Of a DNA stretch of 64,000 nt, positions 36,205-45,238 are shown piece after piece. Numbering within the stretch: position 1 is the first letter of the stretch; each line of letters opens with the position of its first letter. The stretch is from Alteromonas oceanisediminis. Lineage in GTDB: Bacteria > Pseudomonadota > Gammaproteobacteria > Enterobacterales > Alteromonadaceae. The DNA lies in the NCBI RefSeq assembly GCF_018474025.1, contig NZ_JAHCTA010000006.1, forward strand, positions 249,470-313,469, written 5' to 3'. Under the pieces are notes generated by a model. It saw nothing but the letters and a program-made list of their open reading frames with translations, had not been told where the DNA came from and did not search any database. The position numbers were made by a program, and so were the translations under genes.

Positions 36205-36281
36205 ACCCTGTCATGAATTGCACTGTGCACAATAGCGCAACTCGATAGCCTAGCGGATAAAACTATCTGTCGAGGTGTATT

Positions 36282-37427
36282 ATGTTGTTCCACCACATTA
36301 AGTTCTTTAGCTATTACCTATTTGCACTGCTGGGTATGCTAGCTATTTTAGCCGGTGATCACTGGGTGATCATTGGGTATCTTACCTTTATGAGTTTCTT
36401 TGTGCTCGGTGACGCACTATTTGGCGATGACATTTCGACACCGGATTACCGCTATCCGCGTTTACTCACAGCGGCGCTCTGGCTGGCACTACCAATGTCA
36501 ATACTCGTGATGCTCAGTGGTGCCTGGCTCGTTACACCCATTGGTGAGTCGGTACTCTCTGATGGGGTTTTGTCAGGCGCGAACTTACTGGACATTGCTG
36601 TAATGACCGGTCGTGAGGCCACTGATTTTCATGAAGTGATATTTGCCATGCTATTTTGTGGATTAATGGTCGGCGGTGTCGGCACGATCAGTGCCCATGA
36701 GCTGGTTCACCGTGTAGGTAGCCGAGTACACGTCACTATCGGACGATGGATATTGGCGCTCAGTTTTGATGCGAATTTTTCGATTGAACACGTGTTTGGC
36801 CATCATCGTTACGTCGCGACAGCAGAAGATCCTGCCACGGCTCCGCGCGGTAGAAACGTGTACAGCCACATCGTGTTGTCAACCTGGTATGGCAATATCA
36901 GTGCATGGAACATAGAGAAGAAACGCCTTGCACGCCAGAAAAAGCGGCCGATGAGTTGGTCTAATCGCTGTTTGCGTGGTTATGCGATGTCGGTGTGCTG
37001 GCTTGCAGCAGTGTATCTAATCGCGGGCGGCTATGCGGTGCTGTTTGTTTCAGGTGCAGGCCTGGTTGCTAAGGCCGTGCTGGAGATTGTTAACTATATG
37101 GAACATTACGGTATTGTGCGCGACCCGAAACAACGTGTTCAACCACGGCATTCGTGGAATACCAACCGACGGGTCAGCTCATGGACCATGTTTAACCTGT
37201 GTCGTCATTCACATCATCATGCTCAGGGCGCAGTGCCATTCGACCGATTGCAGCCAATGCCTGAAGCGCCCACCATGGTAAATGGTTATATGGCGACACT
37301 GTTACTGACATTAATTCCGCCATTGTGGCGTAAAATCATGCAGCCCAAATTAAACGATTGGGATGTACGTTATGCCAATGAACAGGAACGTCAACTGCTG
37401 GCACAGCAACTTAGTGCAAGGGATTAG
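36282..37427 (+). CDS. alkB: AlkB-type membrane di-iron alkane 1-monooxygenase
   Basis: 381 residues with about six hydrophobic helices (LFALLGMLAILAG, YLTFMSFFVLG, LLTAALWLALPMSILVML, VIFAMLFCGLMVGGVGTI). The AlkB histidine motifs are present in order: HELVHR, EHVFGHHRYVATAEDPATA, the HYG motif NYMEHYGI, and LCRHSHHHAQG. This signature set separates AlkB from desaturases. The enzyme hydroxylates terminal methyl groups of alkanes and needs a rubredoxin, which is not encoded in this window. GAGGTG 5 nt upstream supports the ATG at 36282. Substrate range (medium-chain alkanes or other aliphatics) cannot be read directly. Confidence 0.88.
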   Translation: MLFHHIKFFSYYLFALLGMLAILAGDHWVIIGYLTFMSFFVLGDALFGDDISTPDYRYPRLLTAALWLALPMSILVMLSGAWLVTPIGESVLSDGVLSGANLLDIAVMTGREATDFHEVIFAMLFCGLMVGGVGTISAHELVHRVGSRVHVTIGRWILALSFDANFSIEHVFGHHRYVATAEDPATAPRGRNVYSHIVLSTWYGNISAWNIEKKRLARQKKRPMSWSNRCLRGYAMSVCWLAAVYLIAGGYAVLFVSGAGLVAKAVLEIVNYMEHYGIVRDPKQRVQPRHSWNTNRRVSSWTMFNLCRHSHHHAQGAVPFDRLQPMPEAPTMVNGYMATLLLTLIPPLWRKIMQPKLNDWDVRYANEQERQLLAQQLSARD

Positions 37428-38755
37428 CTACCCCTTGCACTCGCATCTTCCCAGTCTTTCTTCAGCCGCGTTGATGTCCATACAAACATACCAATCGACA
37501 ACACATACATCACGACCAGATACTCAAGAGCAACTTTTAGCGCTTGTGTCTCGCCCAGCTCAGGGACCAGCGACTGGCTAAGGATGCCGACCAGCGTTGG
37601 GCCGCCTCCCAGAGCAATAATGTTGAGTACAAAAAAGAACAACGCCGTCGACATCGCTCTAACATTGCTTGGCGCTAAGGTTTGCGCCATCGCAAACGAC
37701 GGCCCCAGATAAGAACCGCTAGTGAACAAAAACAAAGTAATCAACGCTAACGACCACATCACACTTTCCGCTTGCAATGTAAAATAAAAAGCCGGTACTC
37801 CAATAAACAAAGCGATTGCCGGTAATAGCGCATAAGCCCTACGATCGCTTCGCCCCCACTTATCGGCCAGCACGCCACCCAGCCAAACACCCAATGCGTA
37901 GGCTGTGCCGTTGATCACACCAAATGCGATAAGAAGGTCTTGGATCGGATAATCTGGGTGGACGCGAACATAAAAATCAATGATCCACGTCGATATCGCA
38001 TAATTGCCGAACGACGCAAATGAAATGCCTAAACACATTCCCCACCAAGAGGGTATACGCAACAGCACCTTGACTGAATGCAGCATACTCGGTTGAGCTG
38101 CTTGCTGAGCCGCTGCTAACACGCTATGAACGCGCACAGGTTCCTTGATGGTCAATTTCATAATGATCGCCAGCGCGATGCCTGGCAAACCTACACTGAT
38201 CATCACAATACGCCAATCTGCACTGCCACCTTGTAAAAAGAAGGCTGAGGCGAAAAAGGCCGCCATGATCCCAAACGGGATACCCAAGGAGTAAATGGCG
38301 AGTGCACCCGCGCGTTTTTCCTTTGGAAAAAGATCAGAAATAATACTGTGAGAAGGAGGGCTACCGCCTGCTTCTCCAATGCCTACACCGATGCGCGCTA
38401 GTGCCAACTGAAGATAATTAGTCGCTAAGCCTGACACCGCAGTGAAACCACTCCACAGAGTCAAAGATACCGCAATAATATTCACACGGCTGTATTTGTC
38501 GGCCAGCCACGCCACCGGTATCCCAACAAGGGTATACAGCAAGGCGAAGTAAATCCCTTTAAGATACCCCAGTTGTGCATCATCAAGACCCAAATCTGCC
38601 TTGATGAAAGGACTTAAAATCCCGATGATTTGCCTATCAATAAAGTTAAAGGCATACACCAGCGTTAAGATAAACAGCACATAATTCCGATACCCATTTG
38701 ACACACCGGTTGATGCGTCTGAGGAGGGAGTTGATCTCGTCTCAGATTGGCTCAT
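37424..38755 (-). CDS. MFS transporter, Spinster-like
   Basis: About 443 residues from ATG 38755. Twelve hydrophobic segments, with the MFS A-motif-like loop AWLADKYSRVN after helix 2 and GVGIGEAGGSPPSHSIISDLFPKEKRAGAL around helices 4-5, typical of the Spinster/hexuronate-like group. The second-half A-motif is GGVLADKWGRSDRRAY. Cargo unknown; these are often found next to genes for hydrophobic or aromatic compound breakdown. It converges on alkB with a 4 bp overlap and is divergent from the thioesterase. A longer reading frame upstream (to 39013) runs into the thioesterase and is not used. Confidence 0.85.
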   Translation of the reverse strand: MSQSETRSTPSSDASTGVSNGYRNYVLFILTLVYAFNFIDRQIIGILSPFIKADLGLDDAQLGYLKGIYFALLYTLVGIPVAWLADKYSRVNIIAVSLTLWSGFTAVSGLATNYLQLALARIGVGIGEAGGSPPSHSIISDLFPKEKRAGALAIYSLGIPFGIMAAFFASAFFLQGGSADWRIVMISVGLPGIALAIIMKLTIKEPVRVHSVLAAAQQAAQPSMLHSVKVLLRIPSWWGMCLGISFASFGNYAISTWIIDFYVRVHPDYPIQDLLIAFGVINGTAYALGVWLGGVLADKWGRSDRRAYALLPAIALFIGVPAFYFTLQAESVMWSLALITLFLFTSGSYLGPSFAMAQTLAPSNVRAMSTALFFFVLNIIALGGGPTLVGILSQSLVPELGETQALKVALEYLVVMYVLSIGMFVWTSTRLKKDWEDASARGS

Positions 38756-38799
38756 TGAACGACTTATAATTTTTCCATGTACAACTAGTCTACGGAACC

Positions 38800-38830
38800 T
38801 TGTTAACGAAGAACAACTTATTGTTAATGA
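38800..38830. promoter_or_regulatory. Direct repeat TTGTTAAYGA, 21 bp apart
   Basis: TTGTTAACGA (38800-38809) and TTGTTAATGA (38821-38830) are spaced exactly 21 bp, about two helical turns, in the gap between the divergent MFS and thioesterase genes. AraC-family regulators often bind direct repeats with this spacing, and an AraC gene lies 2.7 kb away, but I did not find the same motif upstream of alkB. Confidence 0.4.
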
Positions 38831-38914
38831 TTTGTGATCATAAGCAAAACTGTTTGCGCTGCGGCGGCGAATCGTCGAAGATAGCGGCAACACATCTGAC
38901 CAGTAAGAGAAAGC

Positions 38915-39730
38915 ATGAACATTGACGAACTCATTAATACGGTTGTCCGCACACAGGTACTCAGTGAAAATCAGAATGTCGCGGAGCTTAGCGTGTCTGA
39001 CCAATGGGCCCAAGGGCGCACGCTGTTTGGTGGTCTCTCTGCGGGGCTAGCCTACGTGGTGTGTAAACCGCTGGTTGATGATGATCGGGTGTTGCGTTCA
39101 TTGACGGTGAATTTCGTTGGGCCATTAATGTACGATGTTCCTTTTCAAATCAAAGCGGTTCGATTGCGCAGTGGCAAAAATGTGTCGCAACTTTCCGTTC
39201 AAATTGTTCAGCAGGATAACGTGAGCTTGATCGCTCAAGTCTGCTTTGGTGTGGCCAGAACATCTGCCGTCAAGGTTGAAAATACAGACACGCACGGAAT
39301 GCCGCAACCCACCAAAGCCAAATTCATTCCGCAGATCCCAAAGATCACGCCGAGATTTCTACGTAATTTTGATTTGTCCATCCAAGCCGGTGGTGTCCCC
39401 TTTCTGAATAGCAAAGACGCCCACTATCATGGCTGGATGCGGTTCAAGCAACCGCCGGAATCGATAACAGATGTGCATTTGATTACCCTTATTGATGCAT
39501 GGCCACCTACCCTGCTGCAAATGTTGAAATGGCCTGCACCTGCCAGCACTGTCAGTTGGAATATTGAATTTATCCATCCTCACAAGCCCGTTGAACCAAC
39601 CGACTGGTTTGCCTATCAAGCGCATACACGGCACGCAGCAGATGGTTATGGTCATACAGAAGCGAACATCTGGGATGCTTCTGGCAGTTTAGTCGCAATC
39701 AGTCGTCAAACCGTCGCGATTTTTGATTAG
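38915..39730 (+). CDS. Acyl-CoA thioesterase (TesB-like double hotdog)
   Basis: 271 residues, the length of a double-hotdog thioesterase (4HBT_3 type). The N-terminal half has DQWAQGRTLFGGLSAGLAY and RSLTVNFVGPLMYDVPFQI; the C-terminal half has LIDAWPPTLLQMLKWPAPASTVSWNIEFI and EANIWDASGSLVAISRQTV. These lines match acyl-CoA thioesterases that release free acids from acyl-CoAs. AGAGAAAG precedes the ATG at 38915. Its place near alkB and an MFS transporter fits fatty-acid or alkane metabolism, though the substrate is not known. Confidence 0.85.
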   Translation: MNIDELINTVVRTQVLSENQNVAELSVSDQWAQGRTLFGGLSAGLAYVVCKPLVDDDRVLRSLTVNFVGPLMYDVPFQIKAVRLRSGKNVSQLSVQIVQQDNVSLIAQVCFGVARTSAVKVENTDTHGMPQPTKAKFIPQIPKITPRFLRNFDLSIQAGGVPFLNSKDAHYHGWMRFKQPPESITDVHLITLIDAWPPTLLQMLKWPAPASTVSWNIEFIHPHKPVEPTDWFAYQAHTRHAADGYGHTEANIWDASGSLVAISRQTVAIFD

Positions 39731-39748
39731 CACGCTTTAGGGCAAGCA

Positions 39749-40594
39749 TTAGTACACTAAAAAGGCACTTGGGTTGAACAAGGATATTACGTTAATGCAC
39801 TGCAAATTGGTGGTGTCTAATGCGGTTTCCATATCTTCTCGTTTAAGCGATAAGCTCTCATGCAAGAAGGGTTGCAGGTTAGCGTAACTGTCGTAAACAT
39901 CTTGGTTAATGTTGTCGAGCGATAGCACATACGCGAGTTGAATAATTTGCAGATCCACAGAATCGGCAGGAAAAAGTTTGTGATGCACGCCGGTCACAAG
40001 GTCAATCAGACTATCCGGCAAATTCCATGCGGTCATAATTTCAGCCGATAACTGTGCAAATGTGAAACCACATAAACTTTGCTGCATCACTCTTGGCGTA
40101 GTACTGCTGGTGATTGAAGTACACTGGGCTGCCATTTCAGGGTGAGTTTGTACCATCGCCAGTTCACCAATGTTGTGCAGTAAACCCGCAACAAACAAAC
40201 GTTCTGGTTCACGAACACGCTTTACTTCAGCGAGGTGCTTAGCTAACAAAGCACAACTTAGGCTTTGCTCCCAGAATTTATCCAAATCAATCACATTGGC
40301 AGGCACCAACGCAAAGGTTTTAGCCACTCCATAAGACACGGCAAGATCGTACAGTGCCTTGGTACCAATGATTTGGATAGCTTTTGAAATCGTATCAATA
40401 CGGTTTGGAAATTTGTATAACGCACTGTTAGCGAGCTTCAGCAACTGTGCGCTGAGTGTTGGGTCAAACGCGATCAATGTTGCAATATCATCAACCGTTG
40501 TCTGATCATCATCAATAACCGACTTTAACGTGGTCACCGTATCAGGCAATACGAAAACCTCGGCGGCTTCTCTGGCGTACTCGACTACATTCAT
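39749..40594 (-). CDS. HDOD-domain signalling protein
   Basis: 281 residues covered mainly by an HDOD domain: LPDTVTTLKSVIDDDQTTVDDIATLI, DPTLSAQLLKLANSALY, TISKAIQIIGTKALYDLAV, and VAGLLHNIGELAMVQTHPE. HDOD domains are HD relatives without hydrolase activity that appear in signalling proteins; here the metal-binding HD pair reads HN, consistent with loss of catalysis. No other output domain is present. It lies 25 bp after the PanE-like gene's end on the same strand (the PanE gene is downstream of it), so the two may share a transcript. Confidence 0.85.
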   Translation of the reverse strand: MNVVEYAREAAEVFVLPDTVTTLKSVIDDDQTTVDDIATLIAFDPTLSAQLLKLANSALYKFPNRIDTISKAIQIIGTKALYDLAVSYGVAKTFALVPANVIDLDKFWEQSLSCALLAKHLAEVKRVREPERLFVAGLLHNIGELAMVQTHPEMAAQCTSITSSTTPRVMQQSLCGFTFAQLSAEIMTAWNLPDSLIDLVTGVHHKLFPADSVDLQIIQLAYVLSLDNINQDVYDSYANLQPFLHESLSLKREDMETALDTTNLQCINVISLFNPSAFLVY

Positions 40595-40619
40595 CTTTTG
40601 CTACTCACACAAACCAAAA

Positions 40620-41672
40620 TCAACGAACTCCCACCCGCCGACAAAGCGCATTTGCTTCCATCGGTTCACGCACCGCGACAGACTTGCTTTCACATTGTTT
40701 TATCAAATCGATCACAGCAGCAGTAACGGGCGTATCAACGCCCACTTCACGCGCTGCCGCTACCACAGCGCCGTTCAAAAAATCAATTTCAGTTGTGCGT
40801 TGCTGCTGCAAATCCCACCACATGGACGTTCGAACTGTTGGGTCGATTGCCAGCATTTTACTGGCAATGCGTCGAAACAGGAAATCAGGTAACTTGAGCA
40901 ATGTTGGCACTCGGTGAGCCGGCACCGACGTCAACTTGGGCAACACAATATTGTTTCGTTCAACCACGGCCAATAATTCTTTCATCATCGCCGCGATAAC
41001 CAAACGAAAGCCTCTTTGTTCAAGCATAGCCTTCACCGGAATATTCGCCAGCGCATTTACACTGTTGCCTAAATTAAGTTGTAATTTGGCCCATTGCACT
41101 GCCCTCATATCCTGATGAAACGCAAACGGCAAGATAGCATCAGCCATCCCGGTGTTAGCAGCACCGCTCAAACACCGTGTTAGCACCTCGTCGTGCTCCG
41201 ACCGCTCTATTGCCAATGTTCCCTCTGAGCCCCGGTGGTAATGCCCGTCAGTTTTCTGGACCACATTAAAAGGCACCATCAGTGACAAAACCTGATGGCG
41301 AGGCAAATCCTGTTTGACTAACTCCGCCACGCCAATGCCATTTTGGCAGCAAATGATGACAGCCTGCGGTGCTAGCATCGGTTTAAGCTGTTCAATCGCC
41401 GAACGTACAGCCGTACATTTAACCGTTAGCCAGATAAACTCAGCCGCACTCACACAGGTTTCGATATCTGCTTGAGTGTCAACAGCATTGAGCGAATTGG
41501 CTGACACCGTATTGCCATGATAATCAGTCAGGCAAATACCTTTCGACAACGTCTGCACTGCTGTTTGTCGCCCGACTAAGGTCACACGATCAGCGTGTTT
41601 TGCGCACAAAGACAGTACACCGCCAAGAAAGCTACCAATCAAGCCTGATCCGAAAACCACGTGCTGAGTCAT
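40620..41672 (-). CDS. Ketopantoate reductase-like (2-dehydropantoate 2-reductase family) protein
   Basis: 350 residues. The N-terminal Rossmann fold has VVFGSGLIGSFLGG (GxGxxG-type NADPH loop), LTVKCTAVRSAIEQL and CQNGIGVAE; the C-terminal helical domain has WAKLQLNLGNSVNAL (catalytic Lys region) and MWWDLQQQRTTEIDFLNGAVV. The pattern fits PanE/ApbA proteins, which reduce ketopantoate in pantothenate synthesis. At 350 residues it is longer than E. coli PanE (about 303), so it may be a paralog with another 2-ketoacid substrate. No other pantothenate gene is nearby. Confidence 0.82.
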   Translation of the reverse strand: MTQHVVFGSGLIGSFLGGVLSLCAKHADRVTLVGRQTAVQTLSKGICLTDYHGNTVSANSLNAVDTQADIETCVSAAEFIWLTVKCTAVRSAIEQLKPMLAPQAVIICCQNGIGVAELVKQDLPRHQVLSLMVPFNVVQKTDGHYHRGSEGTLAIERSEHDEVLTRCLSGAANTGMADAILPFAFHQDMRAVQWAKLQLNLGNSVNALANIPVKAMLEQRGFRLVIAAMMKELLAVVERNNIVLPKLTSVPAHRVPTLLKLPDFLFRRIASKMLAIDPTVRTSMWWDLQQQRTTEIDFLNGAVVAAAREVGVDTPVTAAVIDLIKQCESKSVAVREPMEANALCRRVGVR

Positions 41673-41766
41673 GTGTATTTAGTTACCAAATGGCTGTAGT
41701 CATTGTAAATTAACCTATATCATACGACGAATTCCAACGTTTTCGACAGGTTACACCGCCCTATTT

Positions 41767-43005
41767 ATGCATGTTGTCGTCATTGGCTATGTCTGGCCAG
41801 AACCCAATTCGTCTGCAGCCGGTCAGAATATGGTCAACCTGCTTACAACATTTGTAACGCACGGGTGGCAAGTGTCATTTTTGTGTGCCGCACGCTACTC
41901 TGAGTACGCGATCGATTTAACCGCTCTGGGAGTCACATCGCAGCGCATCGAGTTGAACTGCGATTCCACTAATACGCTCTTGACGTCACTCGCACCGGAT
42001 ATCGTCGTATTTGACCGGTTTACGGTTGAAGAGCAGTTTTCCAGCAGAGTGGTCGACAGTTGCCCTAATGCCCTGCGGGTGCTGAATATTGAAGATCTTC
42101 ACGCCTTACGTGATGCCCGTCAGAAACTGAGTAACCGGGCCGTAACCCATGCGGAATCTCCTGATTTATCAATCCACACCGATTTATTTTATCGCGAGAT
42201 TGCAGCTATTTTGCGCAGTGATCTCACCCTGCTGTTATCAGCGCATGAGATACAGTTTTTACAACAGCGATGTGACGTCAGCACAGACCTGCTGTATCAC
42301 TGGCCACTGCGCAGTGCCATCACGTCGCAGAAGGATGAAGCATTGAGCGGGTTTTCTGAACGCCAGCATTTCGTGTTTATTGGTAATTTTCGCCACGAGC
42401 CAAACTGGAATGCCGTCTTGTGGTTAGCGCAGTCACTATGGCCGCAAATAAGCCAACGCTTACCCGATGCACAATTACACGTTTATGGCGCATACCCACC
42501 GGCAAAAGCGATGCAATTACATTCACCGAAGCGGCGCTTCTTTGTTCAAGGCTGGGCTGATAGCGCCCATGCTGTGCTCAGTAATGCCAGAGTCTGTCTT
42601 GCGCCATTGCGATTCGGCGCCGGTGTGAAGGGTAAATTTTTGGATGCTATTCAGACATTAACGCCCAGCGTAACCACCTCGATCGGTTGCGAGGGTATTA
42701 CCACACCAGAAAATTGGCCAGGTATCTGCGCCGATCAAGAGCAGCAGATCATTGATGCCGCCGTTGAGCTTTACCAGGATCAGAGCGTTTGGGGAATCGC
42801 TCAAGCGCGCTGCCAATCCCTTTTGCACAGCCAAAACCACACTGAGGATGACCAGCGCTCCTTGATTAACCGGCTCACTGCGTTAATGGCTTCGCTACCC
42901 TATCATCGCGAAAACAATTTTCTTGGCGCCATGTTGCGCCACCATTCACTCGCTTCGACGCGTTATATGACACAATGGATAGCGGCTAAGAATGCGCCTG
43001 ATTGA
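41767..43005 (+). CDS. GT4-type glycosyltransferase
   Basis: 412 residues with the GT-B layout. The N-terminal half has VVIGYVWPEPNSSAAGQNMVNLL and a long acceptor-binding region; the C-terminal half has FVFIGNFRHEPNWNAVLWL, AQLHVYGAYPP, FFVQGWADSAHAVLSNARVCLAPLRFGAGVKGKFLDAI, which is the donor-binding loop of family 4/1 transferases. No transmembrane helix is seen. No polysaccharide cluster surrounds it, so the product is not known. It stands alone between a PanE-like gene and the desulfurase fusion. Confidence 0.82.
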   Translation: MHVVVIGYVWPEPNSSAAGQNMVNLLTTFVTHGWQVSFLCAARYSEYAIDLTALGVTSQRIELNCDSTNTLLTSLAPDIVVFDRFTVEEQFSSRVVDSCPNALRVLNIEDLHALRDARQKLSNRAVTHAESPDLSIHTDLFYREIAAILRSDLTLLLSAHEIQFLQQRCDVSTDLLYHWPLRSAITSQKDEALSGFSERQHFVFIGNFRHEPNWNAVLWLAQSLWPQISQRLPDAQLHVYGAYPPAKAMQLHSPKRRFFVQGWADSAHAVLSNARVCLAPLRFGAGVKGKFLDAIQTLTPSVTTSIGCEGITTPENWPGICADQEQQIIDAAVELYQDQSVWGIAQARCQSLLHSQNHTEDDQRSLINRLTALMASLPYHRENNFLGAMLRHHSLASTRYMTQWIAAKNAPD

Positions 43006-43009
43006 CCCG

Positions 43010-44653
43010 CTAGCGAGGATCGTCAGCGCAAATCTGAGCAATAACGGCATTGAGGCCATTTCGGCGCGACTCGCTCAAATAGCGTGACAATCCAATATCG
43101 ACAAGGTACTGATGAAAGTCGGCGGGGCTGTGGCGCTCGATTGATGAATAATTCGCTTTTTCGAGCACCACCGCCAACAGACCTCGCACAATTTTTGACC
43201 CAGAATAGGCTTGCCATACCGGCGCTTCGCCTTCTGTCAACGACGACCGTGCCAGCCAGACGTCGGCTTCACAACCTGACACCAGAGTGCTGTCATTGCG
43301 ATGCTCCGCAGAGAGTACGTTAAGTGACTTGCCGGCCAATATCACTTCCCTAAGAACACCATCCCAGCTTTTTTGCCTCGTGATTTTGTCGCCGAGGCTT
43401 TGTGGTGTGTCAGCCGCGTGCTTTGCAATCAGGTGTGCACTCTCGCCAGCACGTAATTGCACAATCGCTTTGCGCAAGGCGGTCACAATGGCGTCTATAT
43501 CGTCTTCGGTGTTGTAAGCTGCCAGCGAAATTCTTACGGTGCCAGAAACACCCAATTGCTGCATAAGCGGCATCGCGCAGTGATGGCCTTGACGCACGGC
43601 AATATCTTGCTGATTAAGCGATAACGCAACGTCATTGGCATGCACATTGTGGATTGTAAAGCTGGCGATAGGCACGGTTGGGTCTGCCACTCGGCAATCA
43701 CCATAAAGCTGCACATCGGGTAGCTCAAGAAGCGATCGGCGTAAGTGGCGAGCCAATGCATTCTCGTGCGCGGCAATCGCGGCAATATTGTCTCGTAAAA
43801 AAGCAACGGCCTGACCCAAGCCTATGACGCCGACCACATTGGGTGTACCCGCCTCAAAGCGATACGGTACGGGTTGATACTCAGCGGAATAATCATCGAC
43901 CTTACTCACCATTTCGCCACCCAACTGATACGGGCGTAGCTGCGCTAACTTCTCTGCTTTGCCGTATAGAACTCCCGTTCCGGTGGATGCATACATTTTG
44001 TGACCACTAAACACGTAAAAATCACACCCCATCGCCTGTACATCAACGCTTAGGTGAGAGATTGCCTGCGTGCCGTCAATCACAGAAACGGCTTGCATCT
44101 GTGCTGCGCGCCGACATACCTTTTCAACGGCGTACAGGTTGCCCAGCGCGTTCGAGACATGCGCAATGGCCACAAGCGCCGTGCGCTGGGTTATCGCTTC
44201 GATAAACCCAGTCTGATCCAATGAACCATCAGCACGCAGGTGAAAAACCGACAACGTTAAGCCCAGCCTTAACGCTAAGCGCTGCCAAGGCACAAAATTG
44301 GCATGATGTTCACTGCCGCAAATCAGAATTTCGTCGCCTTGTAAACACGCGGCCTGCAATCCGGCCTCGATGAGATTAAGTGACTCGGTAGCACCTTTGG
44401 TAAAGACAATGGTGTGAGCAGAAGGCGCGTTAATAAACTCACTAATATCTCGGCGCACTTGCTCAAATCGTGATGTCGCTGCCGACGCTGTTGAATAGTT
44501 GCCGCGATGCACGGTCGCATATTCATTCTGTAAAAACTGTTGAGTGGCCGAAACAACCGCGTTTAGCTTGTGGCTTGTGGCTGCACTGTCGGCATAAACG
44601 CCGCGCCTCTGATCAGCGAAATAGGGAAATAAATGCCTAAAGTGCGGAGTCAT
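43010..44653 (-). CDS. Fused cysteine desulfurase-SufE protein (CsdA-CsdE type)
   Basis: 547 residues, about 140 longer than E. coli CsdA or SufS. Residues 1-400 are a class V aminotransferase-fold cysteine desulfurase: YADSAATSHKL, SEHHANFVPW, VSVIDGTQAISH, PLP Lys219 in FSGHKMYASTGTGVLYG, and the persulfide Cys359 in RQGHHCAMPLMQQLG. Residues about 415-547 match SufE/CsdE, with acceptor Cys461 in LVSGCEADVWLA and KIVRGLLAVVLEKAN, then YLSESRRNGLNAVIAQI. Both cysteines are kept, so sulfur could pass from desulfurase to SufE half within one chain. E. coli has csdA and csdE as separate adjacent genes. The start ATG shares its A with the DUF2750 stop. Confidence 0.93.
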   Translation of the reverse strand: MTPHFRHLFPYFADQRRGVYADSAATSHKLNAVVSATQQFLQNEYATVHRGNYSTASAATSRFEQVRRDISEFINAPSAHTIVFTKGATESLNLIEAGLQAACLQGDEILICGSEHHANFVPWQRLALRLGLTLSVFHLRADGSLDQTGFIEAITQRTALVAIAHVSNALGNLYAVEKVCRRAAQMQAVSVIDGTQAISHLSVDVQAMGCDFYVFSGHKMYASTGTGVLYGKAEKLAQLRPYQLGGEMVSKVDDYSAEYQPVPYRFEAGTPNVVGVIGLGQAVAFLRDNIAAIAAHENALARHLRRSLLELPDVQLYGDCRVADPTVPIASFTIHNVHANDVALSLNQQDIAVRQGHHCAMPLMQQLGVSGTVRISLAAYNTEDDIDAIVTALRKAIVQLRAGESAHLIAKHAADTPQSLGDKITRQKSWDGVLREVILAGKSLNVLSAEHRNDSTLVSGCEADVWLARSSLTEGEAPVWQAYSGSKIVRGLLAVVLEKANYSSIERHSPADFHQYLVDIGLSRYLSESRRNGLNAVIAQICADDPR

Positions 44654-45066
44654 TAGGGGTTTGATGACTCAGTAATGCAGGCAGCAAACTCATCCGCAGC
44701 CATCACTATTCCTTCCTCTTCCTCTCCACAAGGAAATAGCAAAACCAATGTATTGTTTTTAACTAAACCGGCTGCCCAAAATGCTAAAAAATCGTTGAGC
44801 AGGATCTGTTTTGGCTCGCATTTCGGAAAATCCTCTCGTTCCCAGGACACCACGAAGGCGTCGTTGGGCCAAATGGGTAAACACAAATCACCGTCACTTT
44901 CGACCATCACCCAACCATTTTCACCGTACAACCCCCAAAAATGCGGTGTTTGGCTAAGGCTTTGAAGAAAATAATCAAATCGTTCTTCCGGAGACAACTT
45001 GACGACTCGCACGAATTCATCGCTATTCAGTGTCGTATCTGTTTGCAGTATTCCATCTATTTTCAT
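44653..45066 (-). CDS. DUF2750-domain protein
   Basis: 137 residues. The region ERFDYFLQSLSQTPHFWGLYGENGWVMVESDGDLCLPIWPNDAFV and the later ILLNDFLAFWAAGLVKNNTLVLLFPC match the DUF2750 pattern from memory: small soluble proteins of unknown function. No signal or membrane segment. Its TAA stop overlaps the desulfurase ATG by one base (TAATG), so the two are translationally coupled, which ties this protein to the sulfur-transfer enzyme by context only. Divergent from xthA with a 172 bp gap in which I see no clear promoter. Confidence 0.8.
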   Translation of the reverse strand: MKIDGILQTDTTLNSDEFVRVVKLSPEERFDYFLQSLSQTPHFWGLYGENGWVMVESDGDLCLPIWPNDAFVVSWEREDFPKCEPKQILLNDFLAFWAAGLVKNNTLVLLFPCGEEEEGIVMAADEFAACITESSNP

Positions 45067-45238
45067 GTTACGCAGTGCTTTAATTCAATGGCTTAGCGTC
45101 ATTATACGTAAAAACCTTAGTGGGTGGTTTAATTCTTGGCTATTGCTCGCTTTTCTGCCCCGGGCAATTGTTTCGCATTAGTTCTCGATATCGCGGAAAC
45201 TTGCTATCATCAGGCACAGAATAGGATGTGAGAATAAT

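Noticed and set aside
37424..39013. Longer start for the MFS gene at 39013
   Set aside because: It would run 99 bp into the divergent thioesterase gene and add 86 residues without membrane or family character; ATG 38755 gives the expected N-terminus.
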